Positions 1 to 11,734 are shown, numbered from the stretch's first letter. The stretch: 64,000 nucleotides of DNA from Volvox africanus (GCA_030268105.1 BSDZ01000020.1:512001-576000), one strand, 5' to 3'. Made by a program: numbers and translations. The notes: a model not told the origin generated them from the letters alone.

Positions 1-2643
1 CGGGTCCGCGAACCAAGCGTCTGCGTTGTAGGCAACCTTCAACCGCTCCGCGAGGTCCGTCGCGATCGGTACCTCCTCGCTACGCAGCCGCACGACGGGC
101 GCTGCCAAAATTGCAGTGTGTAGCGACGGATGTCGACTGAGAGCATCGGCAATATTCAATTTACCAGAAATATACTCCCAGGTGCAGTTGAACCTAGCTA
201 GGTATTCCATCCACCTAGCCTGACGGCGGTTCAACGTCGGAACGCTTTGCAAAAACGTTAGGGGCTTATGGTCAGTCTTTAAAGTAAACGGGCGTCCCTC
301 GAGGTAACAGCGCCATTCCTTTAAAGCATGCAGCACGGCCAGAAGCTCCTGTTCCCCGGTGGTGTAGCGAATTTCCGCACCAGAAAACTTCTTACTCGTG
401 AAGGCGATCGGTCGCCCTTCCTGTAACAATACAGCGCCGCTTCCAAATATTGAGGCATCAGACACTACCTCAACACGAAATGGCAACGAGTAATCAGGGA
501 ATGCAAGGGTGACATCTTCGGCAACAATTCGTTTGAGCTCTTCGAATGCCCGCTGGCATTGCGACGTCCACGACTCGAGCGAAACGAAAACGCCTTTGCG
601 AGTTAAGTTAGTAAGCGGGGCCACAATGATGGAATATTTTTCAATGAACTTTCGGAAATAATTGGTCAAGCCAAGGAACTTACGCAGCTCCGTGAGGTTC
701 TGAGGCGCGGGCCAATCGCGAACCACGGCGACCTTCCGCGGGTCCATCTTCACACCGGTGGCCGACACAATGTGACCCAAATATTCCACCTGAGGCTGCG
801 CCCAAAAGCATTTGGCGCGTTTAGCAAACAATTGCTCCCGCCTCATAACGTCGAGCACGAGCCGCAGATGCTCCAAGTGCTCCTCGCGCGTCTTAGAATA
901 TACCAAGATGTCATCCAGGTAGCAAACAACGAACCTGTCGATAAACGGTCTAAACATTCGGTCCATAACCGCCTGAAACGTCGCAGGGGCATTAGTCAAA
1001 CCAAATGATAGGACCGTATACTCAAAGTGACCGAAGGGCGTCCGAAAAGCGGTTTTCGGGATATCAGAGGCAGCGATGCGAATCTGATTGTAGCCCTGTT
1101 GTAAGTCAATTGAGGAAAAATAAGCCGAGCCCTTCAGCTTATCCAACAGGTCGTCAACACGTGGCAAAGGGTAGCGATTTTTCACCGTATTCGCATTTAA
1201 CCCCCGGTAATCGATGCACATGCGCAAGGTCCCATCCTTCTTACCGACAAACAAAATCGGTGCAGAAAACGGGGATGTGCTGGGGCGTATCATACCCTTC
1301 GCGAGTAAATCCGTCACCTGGCGCTTCACCTCGTCCAGCTCCAATGGACTCAACCTGTACATTGGCCGGGCCGTAGGCTGCGCTCCAGGCATGAGAGGGA
1401 TTGTGTGATCAACAGGACGCATAGGTGGTAGGCCGGGGATATCTTTAAAGACGTCCTCATACTGCGACAGTAGGGCCTCAACCTCAGGATCCGCAGAAAT
1501 CTGCGCGGTGGTGACACAACAGCTCACCCGCGGCCTTAAAAGCAGTCCGTGGGCACCCTTCCGTAACAAACGGACGGCCTCCTTACGCCCGACTAGCTCT
1601 GGTCCGATTCGCGCGGCCATTGCGGTCACAGCGAAATTAACCATAGGCACCGCCTCAGTTTCGCCCTCCTTTGGTGTGACATGTTCGAACGACAGGAAAG
1701 GTACCTTAATCGACAGAGTACCCTTGCACATATGCAGGGTTGCGGTCTCCATGTCGATGCGCGCGCGGTACTGTCGTAATGTCGACGACCCCATTATGTA
1801 CGGTGCAGTCTCTGCTAAGCCCTGCAGCACGTACGGCCGGGTCACAACACGCAAAGGGCCTAACGATAGGCTAAGGGTAATCCTGCCCACGATGGGATGC
1901 TTACCCCCGTCAGCAAGGGTAACCTGTGGACAATCAGACGACTCTGGGGACAACCCCAGCGCATTCACATCTGCGACAGAGATGAAGTCGTCACTGGCAC
2001 CGGTGTCAACAAGTGCCTTCAGAGTACGGCCATTCAAACCGATCTGAACCACAGGGACACGGTCATCTACGAGCGACTGCCCAGCAGACAACGTCAGTGC
2101 ACTTAAGGCGGGTCCGTAACCAACGGCACCCCCATCAGGAGCTTCGTACCAAACGTCAACCGAGTAGGATAGGTGTGGCCACGGAGCCAGCGTACCCTCC
2201 CGATCCACACCATTAAACAAAACGGTGCCCGGCTCGAACCGGTGGACATGCCGCATACCCCTTAACGATGCCTCTGCCTTGCGCCGACAGAAAGCAGGGA
2301 GTAATACACATGCGGCAGTGCCTGGATATTGACGCCTATATCTCCTGTATATGGCCAACTGTTCCGACATCTCACGCAGAGACGAGGGGATGAACAAAAC
2401 CACGTGGTTAGACAGATCGATAGACGACAGGGGACGGCGAGGTGTAAACAAATTACACAACGGGTCGAAGCAGAGAAGTCCCGTGCGTCCGTCAAGCGTG
2501 ATGCGTCGCGCAATGACTCGCTCGATGTGTCCAAGTACACAAGGCAACAATGCCTTAACGGCTGGCCGTAAGGATGACCACCGACCACGCGTTAGTTCAG
2601 AAATCCCAGGTGGTGCCCCCTCCGCAGGAACCCGGGCAAGCCC
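1..2643 (-). CDS. Pol polyprotein of element A (protease, reverse transcriptase, RNase H, start of integrase), partial
   Basis: The frame continues directly from gag after one UAG and stays open to the window edge (at least 881 codons). In order it shows an aspartic protease with [10 protein letters not shown] (near 2,000), a Ty3-type reverse transcriptase with the YLDD box (near 900), and RNase H with the TDHKPL motif (near 265). Position 1 falls in the N-terminal zinc-binding part of integrase. It makes cDNA from element RNA in cytoplasmic particles. There is no separate start codon at the border, so expression probably depends on reading through the gag stop. The rest of integrase is outside the window. 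Confidence 0.8.
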
Positions 2644-3879
2644 CTATTTCGGCTGAGGTACAAACGGCGGCATTAGAGGGCAATCCTTCGTGGAATGATT
2701 CTCCGCACACCGTAGACAAACATTGGCCAATTTCCGACGCTCGAATTCGGAACGATTGCAATTCCATTTTGGCATAAATGTGTCGTCCGTACGAGTACGC
2801 TTCGCGTTGGGGTCGGAACGCTGTGCGGCTGCCGACGACGGCGCACCACCACGCTTCCTGTTCCTAGCTGGGTCCGAGCTCGGACCTGCCCCTCCTGTAC
2901 CACGGACACCCGAGCTAGCGCCCCCGCGCGCCTTGCGTTGCCCGTTGCTGCGTCGCGTCGCGGCAGTAGGCGTGGGGCGGGTCGCGCCGAGGTCCTGGTC
3001 GAGAGCCACAGCTTCCCCAAGCGGATCCTGCACTTGCACGGCATTTGCACGAGGGGCAGACTTGACTTCTTCCTCGCCGGCAAGAAGTCGTATCTCCGCG
3101 CCCTTAGCAAAAGCGACCAACGCGTCATACGACTTGATCTGCGCTCCAACCAAGTCAGTGGCGCACCATTTAGCCAAAAGTTTCGTTAGGCCTCGCCTAA
3201 ACCAAAAGACACGCTCAGATTCGGTGAGGTCAGCAATGGGAGTCACAAGTGCTTCGAAGCGTGACTGGTACGCAGGTACATTTTCATCCCGACGCATGTG
3301 GTAGCTACCGGCTGCCAAAACGTTACGAGCTTCCACATCGCGTGCTTGAACCTCAGTAGCGAATCGTGCGAGCAAAGCGGCGACCAACTCGTCAAAAGTA
3401 TAGCTGCCTCGGGCGTTGGTCCAATTGCGATACCAGTCCTTCGCTGCGCCCTCGAGGGTGTTACCAACGAAGAGACACCTGATACCGTCATTATCGCCAC
3501 CATGAACAGCTTGGAGGTACTTTTTAGCGTCACGCACGTACGCACGAGTTGCATCGGCTATGCTATGCCCTGGTGTCTTGTCGGTCAGCGAAATATTGAG
3601 CCTAGGAACGGGAATCGACAATCTCATCACCTCAGGGATGTCATCATGCCCTCGAGCTTGAGGTAATGGCAGAACCCTTGGTCCAGCAGTGTTGTCCATA
3701 TTCGTGTTCACTGCTGAATGCGGCACAATTAAGTGAGCAGGGGTCTGAAGGAAAAGGGGCTCTTGAGTGGCTCGCACGCCAATAGTCTCAAGACCTCTAT
3801 CCGATGCTCTAGCAGCTACAACGAAATCGGGTTGGCTAGCTAGGCTAGTGTGCGGCGTATCGTCGTGTTCCGCGGACAT
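2644..3879 (-). CDS. Gag protein of element A
   Basis: 411 codons, intact. The middle carries the retrotransposon Gag pattern (residues about 130-235: AAKDWYRNW, then FDELVAALLARF, then YQSRFEAL). The basic C-terminal third (RKARGG, NRKRGG) is followed by one zinc knuckle, CLRCAENHSTKDC, spaced C-X2-C-X3-H-X4-C. This is one residue shorter between the second Cys and the His than the usual CCHC knuckle. Gag forms the particle that packages element RNA. It ends in CCG AAA UAG, and pol follows in the same frame. Near-identical to gag of element B. Confidence 0.85.
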   Translation of the reverse strand: MSAEHDDTPHTSLASQPDFVVAARASDRGLETIGVRATQEPLFLQTPAHLIVPHSAVNTNMDNTAGPRVLPLPQARGHDDIPEVMRLSIPVPRLNISLTDKTPGHSIADATRAYVRDAKKYLQAVHGGDNDGIRCLFVGNTLEGAAKDWYRNWTNARGSYTFDELVAALLARFATEVQARDVEARNVLAAGSYHMRRDENVPAYQSRFEALVTPIADLTESERVFWFRRGLTKLLAKWCATDLVGAQIKSYDALVAFAKGAEIRLLAGEEEVKSAPRANAVQVQDPLGEAVALDQDLGATRPTPTAATRRSNGQRKARGGASSGVRGTGGAGPSSDPARNRKRGGAPSSAAAQRSDPNAKRTRTDDTFMPKWNCNRSEFERRKLANVCLRCAENHSTKDCPLMPPFVPQPK

Positions 3880-4745
3880 GAAGAACGAAACAATACCCTA
3901 GGTTTGCGTAATAGAAGCCGACTTCTATCGCAAAGGCAAGAGTACAAAACGATTCGGTGAGCCTACCGACAGTACTCTTGAGAAGATTCAGCAAACTCAG
4001 CAAGTAATTGCCCAGCTGAGTCCTGATCTCCGTAGTTTGGGCAATGAGAGTCGCCAACTGGTCCGGACGAAAGCCGGTCTCAGTCGCCGCGGCAAGCAAT
4101 GCCGGTGCACTGAGATTACCTGCGACTCAGAGCGTACACTTACACAACAAGTGCAGCAATCTAAGCAAAAGCAATTAAACAATTACAAACCGGAAGCGGC
4201 GGCGTCCAAAACGGCGCGGCCTAAGTCTTCGGCAAAAGTATCTAGCGGTCCTCGTGGTTCGTCGCTGGAACTCGCCATAGAAAGAACCTACTTCCGATTA
4301 GACAAAGAGAGACAGTTAGGCAACGAACCTGTCTCGATACCAAATTGTTGTACCTCTCGTTCGCGTTTGCTCATAAGTATCTGCGCGTCTGGAGACTATA
4401 GACACCGATGCGCGAGCACTTGCAAGTACAGCAAGGCAAGCAAGAGCAAACAGAGACAGCGGAAGACTTCAAGACAAAGAGAGATATAACTTACAGTCTT
4501 ACGGATCAGAACGATGCAATGGACGAAATCGCCGTCAGCGCCGGAAGCAAGCAATCATCACGCGGCGGTGCTTAGCGAAGTTCAGGCTTAGCTCGGGCTA
4601 AGTAGAATAGTGTATAGAAATAGTAATATAGAACACACAAGTGTTCTACGGTATCGAATATCTTCTCTAGCTTAGCCGTCCTCGCATCTGTTATACTCGC
4701 AGCATCGCAGTGCCGTACGATTCACATTAGGAGGCCGATCCTAGA
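3880..4745 (-). other. 5' leader of element A between LTR and gag
   Basis: About 866 bp of untranslated leader, conserved in B (7106-7971) and C (12847-13712). Short reading frames on either strand are not shared in a coding-like way and I do not call them. Next to the LTR all copies share TAGGATCGGCCTCC on the minus strand. A normal tRNA primer site starting with TGG directly after the LTR is not seen. Confidence 0.6.
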
Positions 4746-5169
4746 TGTGACAACCCTACTGCGTATGGGCGATGTCTACTCGTAACAACGTATAAGCCTT
4801 TCCGGCATTCGCATGATGCAAGGGTCCGGATAACGATATCCGGTTGCAGGGCATGCATCGCGACAAGTGCGGCGCTCTCAACGTGTGCTTTAATGAAGTA
4901 ATATTATATCAGATAATATTACTTATTGTTTCGTAGCACGAGCATAATGCGCACTTCAATGCTTCGGGCTTTCATGCATGCTAGGCGGATTTGCCATGGT
5001 GCGATGTCGCGATAGATAATGACAACATGCCAAATGCATATATAAATGTATGCGAATACATTTATATCATGCAGATTCATTCATATGCAATGCGTTCATC
5101 ACAAAAGCACTTCGCCTCGTAGGATCGCGTCGACCTACGCGTCGGCGGGAAATGAACCGTAGCACAACA
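4746..5169 (-). repeat. 5' LTR of element A (424 bp)
   Basis: On the minus strand it starts TGTTGTGCTAC and ends GGTTGTCACA, so it has the usual TG...CA ends. It has the same length as the LTR at 7972-8395, with roughly ten to fifteen differences by eye. It holds two strong inverted repeats: 4896-4906 with 4914-4924 (11 bp arms), and 5040-5051 with 5056-5067 (12 bp arms, 4-nt loop). The second overlaps a TATAAAT-like sequence that could be the promoter. Confidence 0.85.
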
Positions 5170-5869
5170 CTGGGGACAACCCCAGCGCATTCACCTCTGC
5201 GACAGAGATGAAGTCGTCGCTGGCACCGGTGTCAACAAGTGCCTTCAGAGTACGGCCATTCAAACCGATCTGAACCACAGGGACACGATTATCTACGAGC
5301 GAATGCCCAGCAGACAACGTCAGTGCACTTAAGGCGGGTCCGTAACCAACGGCACCCCCATCAGGAGCTTCGTACCAAACGTCAACCGAGTAGGATAGGT
5401 GTGGCCACGGAGCCAGCGTACCCTCCCAATCCACACCATTAAACAAAACGGTGCCCGGCTCGAACCGGTGGACATGCCGCATACCCCTTAACGATGCCTC
5501 TGCCTTGCGCCGACAGAAAGCAGGGAGTAATACACATGCGGCAGTGCCTGGATATTGACGCCTACACCTCCTGTATATGGCCAACTGTTCCGACATCTCA
5601 CGCAGAGACGAGGGGATGAACAAAACCACGTGGTTAGACAGATCGATAGACGACAGGGGACGGCGAGGTGTAAACAAATTACACAACGGGTCGAAGCAGA
5701 GAAGTCCCGTGCGTCCGTCAAGCGTGATGCGTCGCGCAATGACTCGCTCGATGTGTCCAAGTACACAAGGCAACAATGCCTTAACGGCTGGCCGTAAGGA
5801 TGACCACCGACCACGCGTTAGTTCAGAAATCCCAGGTGGTGCCCCCTCCGCAGGAACCCGGGCAAGCCC
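5170..5869 (-). pseudogene. Pol of element B, cut in the protease
   Basis: In frame with gag after a single UAG. About 233 codons match A's pol up to the residues just after the protease active site ([10 protein letters not shown], then EVNALGLSP), where A's LTR begins. The frame then runs about a dozen codons into the LTR and stops. No reverse transcriptase remains on this side, so this part cannot make a working Pol unless the remainder across the insertion is considered. Confidence 0.8.
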
Positions 5870-7105
5870 CTATTTCGGCTGAGGTACAAACGGCGGCATT
5901 AGAGGGCAATCCTTCGTGGAATGATTCTCCGCACACCGTAGACAAACATTGGCCAATTTCCGACGCTCGAATTCGGAACGATTGCAATTCCATTTTGGCA
6001 TAAATGTGTCGTCCGTACGAGTACGCTTCGCGTTGGGGTCGGAACGCTGTGCGGCTGCCGACGACGGCGCACCACCACGCTTCCTGTTCCTAGCTGGGTC
6101 CGAGCTCGGACCTGCTCCTCCTGTACCACGATCACCCGAGCTAGCGCCCCCGCGCGCCTTGCGTTGCCCGTTGCTGCGTCGCGTCGCGGCAGTAGGCGTG
6201 GGGCGGGTCGCGCCGAGGTCCTGGTCGAGAGCTACAGCTTCCCCAAGCGGATCCTGCACTTGCACGGCATTTGCACGAGGGGCAGACTTGACTTCTTCCT
6301 CGCCGGCAAGAAGTCGTATCTCCGCGCCCTTAGCAAAAGCGACCAACGTGTCATACGACTTGATCTGCGCTCCAACCAAGTCAGTGGCACACCATTTAGC
6401 CAAAAGTTTCGTTAGGCCTCGCCTAAACCAAAAGACACGCTCAGATTCGGTGAGGTCAGCAATGGGAGTCACAAGTGCTTCGAAGCGTGACTGGTACGCA
6501 GGTACATTTTCATCCCGACGCATGTGGTAGCTACCGGCTGCCAAAACGTTACGAGCTTCCACATCGCGTGCTTGAACCTCAGTAGTGAATCGTGCGAGCA
6601 AAGCGGCAACTAACTCGTCAAAAGTATAGCTGCTGCGGGCGTTGGTCCAATTGCGATACCAGTCCTTCGCTGCGCCCTCGAGGGTGTTACCAACGAAGAG
6701 ACACCTGATACCGTCATTATCGCCACCATGAACAGCTTGGAGGTACTTTTTAGCGTCACGCACGTACGCACGAGTTGCATCGGCTATGCTATGCCCTGGT
6801 GTCTTGTCGGTCAGCGAAATGTTGAGCCTAGGAACGGGAATCGACAATCTCATCACCTCAGGGATGTCATCATGCCCTCGAGCTTGAGGTAATGGCAGAA
6901 CCCTTGGTCCAGCAGTGTTGTCCATATTCGTGTTCACTGCTGAATGCGGCACAATTAAGTGAGCAGGGGTCTGAAGGAAAAGGGGCTCTTGAGTGGCTCG
7001 CGTGCCAACAGTCTCAAGACCTCTATCCGGCGCTCTAGCAGCTACAACGAAATCGGGTTGGCTAGCTAGGCTAGTGTGCGGCGTATCGTCGTGTTCCGCG
7101 GACAT
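5870..7105 (-). CDS. Gag protein of element B
   Basis: 411 codons, uninterrupted, differing from element A's gag by only a handful of residues (for example GDRG for GVRG near the basic region). It has the same Gag core and the same short-spaced zinc knuckle near the C-terminus, and ends in the same AAA UAG GGG context. It could supply Gag even though its own pol is interrupted. Confidence 0.85.
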   Translation of the reverse strand: MSAEHDDTPHTSLASQPDFVVAARAPDRGLETVGTRATQEPLFLQTPAHLIVPHSAVNTNMDNTAGPRVLPLPQARGHDDIPEVMRLSIPVPRLNISLTDKTPGHSIADATRAYVRDAKKYLQAVHGGDNDGIRCLFVGNTLEGAAKDWYRNWTNARSSYTFDELVAALLARFTTEVQARDVEARNVLAAGSYHMRRDENVPAYQSRFEALVTPIADLTESERVFWFRRGLTKLLAKWCATDLVGAQIKSYDTLVAFAKGAEIRLLAGEEEVKSAPRANAVQVQDPLGEAVALDQDLGATRPTPTAATRRSNGQRKARGGASSGDRGTGGAGPSSDPARNRKRGGAPSSAAAQRSDPNAKRTRTDDTFMPKWNCNRSEFERRKLANVCLRCAENHSTKDCPLMPPFVPQPK

Positions 7106-7971
7106 GGAGCACGAAACGATACCCTAGTTTTGCGTAATAGAAGCCGACTCCTATCGCAAAGGCAAGAGTACAAAGCGATTCGGTGAGCCTACCGACAGTA
7201 CTCTTGAGAAGATTCAGCAAACTCAGCAAGTAATTGCCCAGCTGAGTCCTGATCTCCGTAGTTTGGGCAATGAGAGTCGCCAACTGGTCCGGACGAAAGC
7301 CGGTCTCAGTCGCCGCGGCAAGCAATGCCGGTGCACTGAGATTACCTGCGACTCAGAGCGTACACTTACACAACAAGTGCAGCAATCTAAGCAAAAGCAA
7401 TTAAACAATTACAAACCGGAAGCGGCGGCGTCCAAAACGGCGCGGCCTAAGTCTTCGGCAAAAGTATCTAGCGGTCCTCGTGATTCGTCGCTGGAACTCG
7501 CCATAGAAAGAACCTACTTCCGATTAGACAAAGAGAGACAGTTAGGCAACGAACCTGTCTCGATACCAAATTGTTGTACCTCTCGTTCGCGTTTGCTCAT
7601 AAGTATCTGCACGTCTGGAGACTATCGACACCGATGCGCGAGCACTTGCAAGTACAGCAAGGCAAGCGAGAGCAAACAGAGACAGCGGAAGACTTCAAGA
7701 CAAAGAGAGATATAACTTACAGTTTTACGGATCAGAACGATGCAATGGACGAAATCGCCGTCAGTGCCGGAAGCAAGCAATCATCACGCGGCGGTGATTA
7801 GCGAAGTTCAGGCTTAGCTCGGGCTAAGTAGAATAGTGTATAGAAATAGTAATTTAGAACACACGAGTGTTCTCCGGTATCGGATGTCTTGTCTAGCTTA
7901 GCCGTCCTCGCATCTGTTATACTCGCAGCATCACAGTGCCGTACGATTCACATTAGGAGGCCGATCCTAGA
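7106..7971 (-). other. 5' leader of element B
   Basis: Matches the leader of element A over its whole length with scattered substitutions. No gene seen in it. Confidence 0.6.
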
Positions 7972-8395
7972 TGTGACAACCCTACTGCGTATGGGCGATG
8001 TCTACTCGTAACAACGTATAAGCCTTTCCGGCATTCGCATGATGCAAGGGTCCGGATAACGATATCCGGTTGCAGGGCATGCATCGCGACAAGTGCGGCG
8101 CTCTCAACGTGTGCTTTAATGAAGTAATATTATATCAGATAATATTACTTATCGTTTCATAGCACGAGCATAATGCGCACTTCAATGATTCGGTCATTCA
8201 TGCATGCTAGGCGGATTTGCCATGATGCGATGTCGCGATGGATATTGACAACATGCCAGATGCATATATAAATATATGCGAATACATTTATATCATGCAG
8301 ATTCATTCATATGTAATGCGTTCATCACAAAAGCACTTCGCCTCGTAGGATCGCGTCGACCTACGCGTCGGCGGGAAATGAACCGTAGCACAACA
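7972..8395 (-). repeat. 5' LTR of element B (424 bp)
   Basis: Same termini and length as 4746-5169. The 12-bp hairpin arm has one mismatch here. The right end touches element C's integrase sequence directly. Confidence 0.85.
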
Positions 8396-11331
8396 CAGGC
8401 AACGGTTGCAATAACCCACGCCCCTTACCGGACAGAGCCTTATTGCGCTGGCACAGACTGCATGTCTGTACGAAGTTCACCGCATCTTTAGCCAAGCGAG
8501 ACCACCAGAATGAACGTTGCACCAACTCGACCAACCGATTGCTACCGGGATGTCCTGCTAACGGGTCCTCGTGGAACCGCGCAAGGATATTGCAGCGTAG
8601 CACGTCATCGTTCGGAACAACGATTTGCATAGCTGCACCCTCCGTCCGTAGCCAAAGGCCATTCTGCTCGCGAAGGTATTCCACATTAGCCGGCTCTGAG
8701 AACCAGGCGTCTGCGTTGTAGGCAACCTTCAACCGCTCCGCGAGGTCCGTCGTGATCGGCACCTCCTCTTTACGTGGTCGCAAGACGGGCACTGCCAAAA
8801 TTGCAGCGTGTAGCGATGGATGTAGACTGAGAGCATCGGCAATATTTAGTTTACCGGCAATGTACTCTCAGGTGCAGTCGAACCTAGCTAGGTATTCCAT
8901 CCACCTAGCCTGACGGCGGTTCAACGTTGGAACGCTTTGCAAAAACGTTAGGGGCTTGTGGTCAGTCTTTAAAGTAAACGGGCGTCCCTCAAGGTAACAG
9001 CGCCATTCCTTTAAAGCATGCAGCACTGCCAGAAGCTCCTGTTCCCCGGTGGTATAGCGAATCTCCGCACCAGAAAACTTCTTACTCGTGAAGGCGATCG
9101 GTCGCCCTTCCTGTAACAATACAGCGCCGCTTCCAAACACTGAGGCATCAGACACCACCTCTACACGGAACGGCAACGAGTAGTCAGGGAATGCTAGGGT
9201 GACATCTTCGGCAACGGTTCGCTTGAGCTCTTCGAATGCCCGCTGGCATTGCGACGTCCACGACTCGAGCGAAACGAAAACGCCTTTGCGAGTTAAGTTA
9301 GTAAGCGGGGCCGCAATGATGGAATATTTTTCAATGAACTTTCGGAAATAATTGGTCAAGCCAAGGAACTTACGCAGCTCCGTGAGGTTCTGAGGCACGG
9401 GCCAATCGCGAACCACGGCGACCTTCCGCGGGTCCATCTTCACACCAGTGGCTGACACAATGTCCCAAATATTCCACCTGAGGCTGCATCCAAACGCATT
9501 TGGCGCGTTTAGCAAACAATTGCTCCCGCCTCATCACATTGAGCACGAGCCGAAGATGCTTCAAGTGCTCCTCGCGCATCTTAGAATAAACCAAGATGTC
9601 ATCCAGATAGCAAACAACGAACCTGTCGATAAACGGCCTAAACATTCGGTCCATAACCGCCTGAAACGTCGCAGGGGCATTTGTCAACCCAAATGATAGG
9701 ACCGTATACTCAAAGTGACCGAAGGGCGTCCGAAAAGCAGTTTTCGGGATATCAGAGGCAGCGATGCGGATCTGATTATAGCCCTGTTGTAAGTCAATTG
9801 AGGAAAAATAAGCCGAGCCCTTCACCTTATCCAACAGGTCGTCAACGCGTGGCAAAGGGTAGCGATTCTTCACCGTGCTCGCATTCAGACCCCTATAATC
9901 GATGCACATGTGCAAGGTCCCATCCTTCTTACCGACAAACAAAATCGGCGCATAATACGGGGATGTGCTGGGGCGTATCATACCCTTTGCAAGCAAATCC
10001 GTCACCTGGCGCTTCACCTCATCCAGCTCCAATGGACTCAACCTGTACATTGGCCGGGCCATAGGCTGCGCTCCAGGCATGAGAGGGATTGTGTGATCAA
10101 CAGGACGCATAGGTGGTAGGCCAGGGATATCTTTGAAAACGTCCTCATACTGTGACAGTAGGGCCTCAACCTCAGGATCCACAGAAGTCTGCGCGGTCGT
10201 GGCAATGCAGCCCACCCGTGGCCTCAAAAGCAGTCCGTGGGCACCCTTCCGTAACAAACGGACGGCCTCCTTACGCCCGACTAGCTCTGGTCCGATTCGC
10301 GCGGCCATTGCGGTCACAGCGAAATTAACCATAGGCACCGCCTCAGGTTTGCCCCCCTCTGGTGTGACATTTTCGAACGACAGGAAAGGTACCTTAATCG
10401 ACAGAGTACCCTTGCACAATTGCAGGGTTGCGGTCTCCATGTCGATGCGCGCGCGGTACTGTCGTAATGTCGCAGACCCCATTATGTACGGTGCAGTCTC
10501 TGCCAAGCCCTGCAGCACGTACGGCCGGGTCACAACACGCAAAGGGCCTAACGATAGGCTAAGGGTGATCCTGCCCACGATGGGATGCTTACCCCCGTCA
10601 GCAAGGGTAACCTGTGGACAATCAGACGATTCTGGGGTCGACCCCAGCGCATTCATCTCTGCGACAGAGATGAAGTCGTCGCTGGCACCGGTGTCAACAA
10701 GTGCCTTCAGAGTACGGCCATTTAGACCGATCTGAATCACCGGGACACGGTTATCTACGAGCGAATGCCCAGCAGATAACGTTAGTGCACTTAGGGCGGG
10801 TTCTGAACTTACGGAACCCTCATCACGAGCTTCTTACCAAACGTCTACTGAGTAGGATGTTCCTGGCCACGGAGCCAGCATACCCTCCCGATCCACACCG
10901 TTAAACAAAACGGTGCCTGGCTCAAACCGGTGGACACGCCGCATACCCCTTAACAATGCCTCTGCCTTGCGCCGACAGAAAGCGGGGAGTAAAACACATG
11001 CGGCGGTGCCCGGATATTGACGCCTACATCTCCTGTACACGGCCAACTGTTCCGATATCTCACGCAGAGACGAGGGGATGAACAAAACCACGTGGTTTGA
11101 CAGATCGATAGACGACAGGGGACGGCGTGGTGTAAACAGATTACACAGCGGATCGAAGCAGAGAAGTCCCGTGCGTCCGTCAAGCGTGATGCGTCGCGCA
11201 ATGACTCGCTCGATGTGTCCAAGTACACAAGGCAACAATGCCTTAACGGCTGGCCGTAAGGATGACCACCGACCACGTGTTAGTTCAGAAATCCCGGGTG
11301 GTGCCCCCTCCGCAGGAACCCGGGCAAACCC
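8396..11331 (-). pseudogene. Pol of element C (protease, RT, RNase H, N-terminal integrase), broken
   Basis: Protease ([10 protein letters not shown], near 10,680) and RT (YLDD box, near 9,610) share one open stretch. Three defects are visible against A: an in-frame stop at about 10,834-10,836 before the protease; loss of two bases near 9,463 (A has TGTGACCC, C has TGTCCC), which splits RT from RNase H; and TGG changed to TGA at 8,868-8,870 after RNase H. The integrase zinc-binding region follows (HEDPLAGH, then CSLCQRNK), then the sequence is cut by B's LTR. Confidence 0.8.
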
Positions 11332-11455
11332 CTATTTCGGCTGAGGTACAAACGGCGGCATTAGAGGGCAATCCTTCGTGGAATGATTCTCCGCACACCG
11401 TAGGCAAACATTGGCCGCTTTCTGACGTTCGAACTCGGATCGATTGCAATTCCAT

Positions 11456-11550
11456 TTTGGCATCAATGGGTCATCTGTGCGAGTCCGCTTTGTGTCGGGG
11501 ATAGAGCGCTGTGCGGGTGCCGTCGACGGCACGCCCCCACACTTCCTGCT
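11456..11550. repeat. 95-bp direct repeat, copy 1, in gag of element C
   Basis: Identical to 11735-11829. The two copies flank a 184-bp insert. Confidence 0.9.
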
Positions 11551-11734
11551 ATGTTTTGTTAATTCCTGCTCAGAGAATATTTTACTCTTATAGCCATAAC
11601 CTGCAACGCGTAATTTTTACGTTGAGGTATTTGCTGAAGGCTATTCTAGGGGATATAGCGACGGGAAAAAGGAATCAATCCTGAGGCTGTAGTAATGGAT
11701 GCTTGGTATAGCAGCTTAGAGAACTTGAAACACA
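11551..11734. other. 184-bp insert of unknown origin between the 95-bp repeats
   Basis: AT-richer than the surrounding gag and absent from A and B. No inverted ends, no poly(A), no long frame. The word TTCCTGCT at the repeat end also occurs inside the insert, which suggests microhomology at the join. Looks like repair filler; source unknown. Confidence 0.6.

Larger units (their letters stand above)
1..5169 (-). mobile_element. Ty3/Gypsy-type LTR retrotransposon, element A (5' LTR, gag, pol; 3' end outside window)
   Basis: The element reads leftwards: 5' LTR (4746-5169), leader, gag, then protease, reverse transcriptase and RNase H, and it leaves the window at the start of integrase. Domain order protease-RT-RNase H-integrase with a Ty3-like RT is the Gypsy/Metaviridae order. 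gag is uninterrupted and I see no break in pol, so this is the youngest-looking of the three copies. Its LTR abuts the middle of element B's protease, which I read as insertion of A into B. Its 3' LTR should lie left of the window. Family name not assigned. Confidence 0.85.
5170..8395 (-). mobile_element. LTR retrotransposon element B, interrupted in protease by element A
   Basis: 5' LTR 7972-8395, leader, intact gag (5870-7105) and the start of pol. The sequence stops inside the protease exactly at the outer end of A's LTR (5169/5170). There is no polypurine tract at this border, so it is not B's own 3' end. The rest of B should reappear left of A outside the window. B's own LTR abuts the integrase of element C. 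Confidence 0.8.

Noticed and set aside
4746..8395. Tandem elements sharing LTRs through unequal recombination
   Set aside because: Joins fall inside protease and inside integrase with no polypurine tract, which fits nested insertion better.
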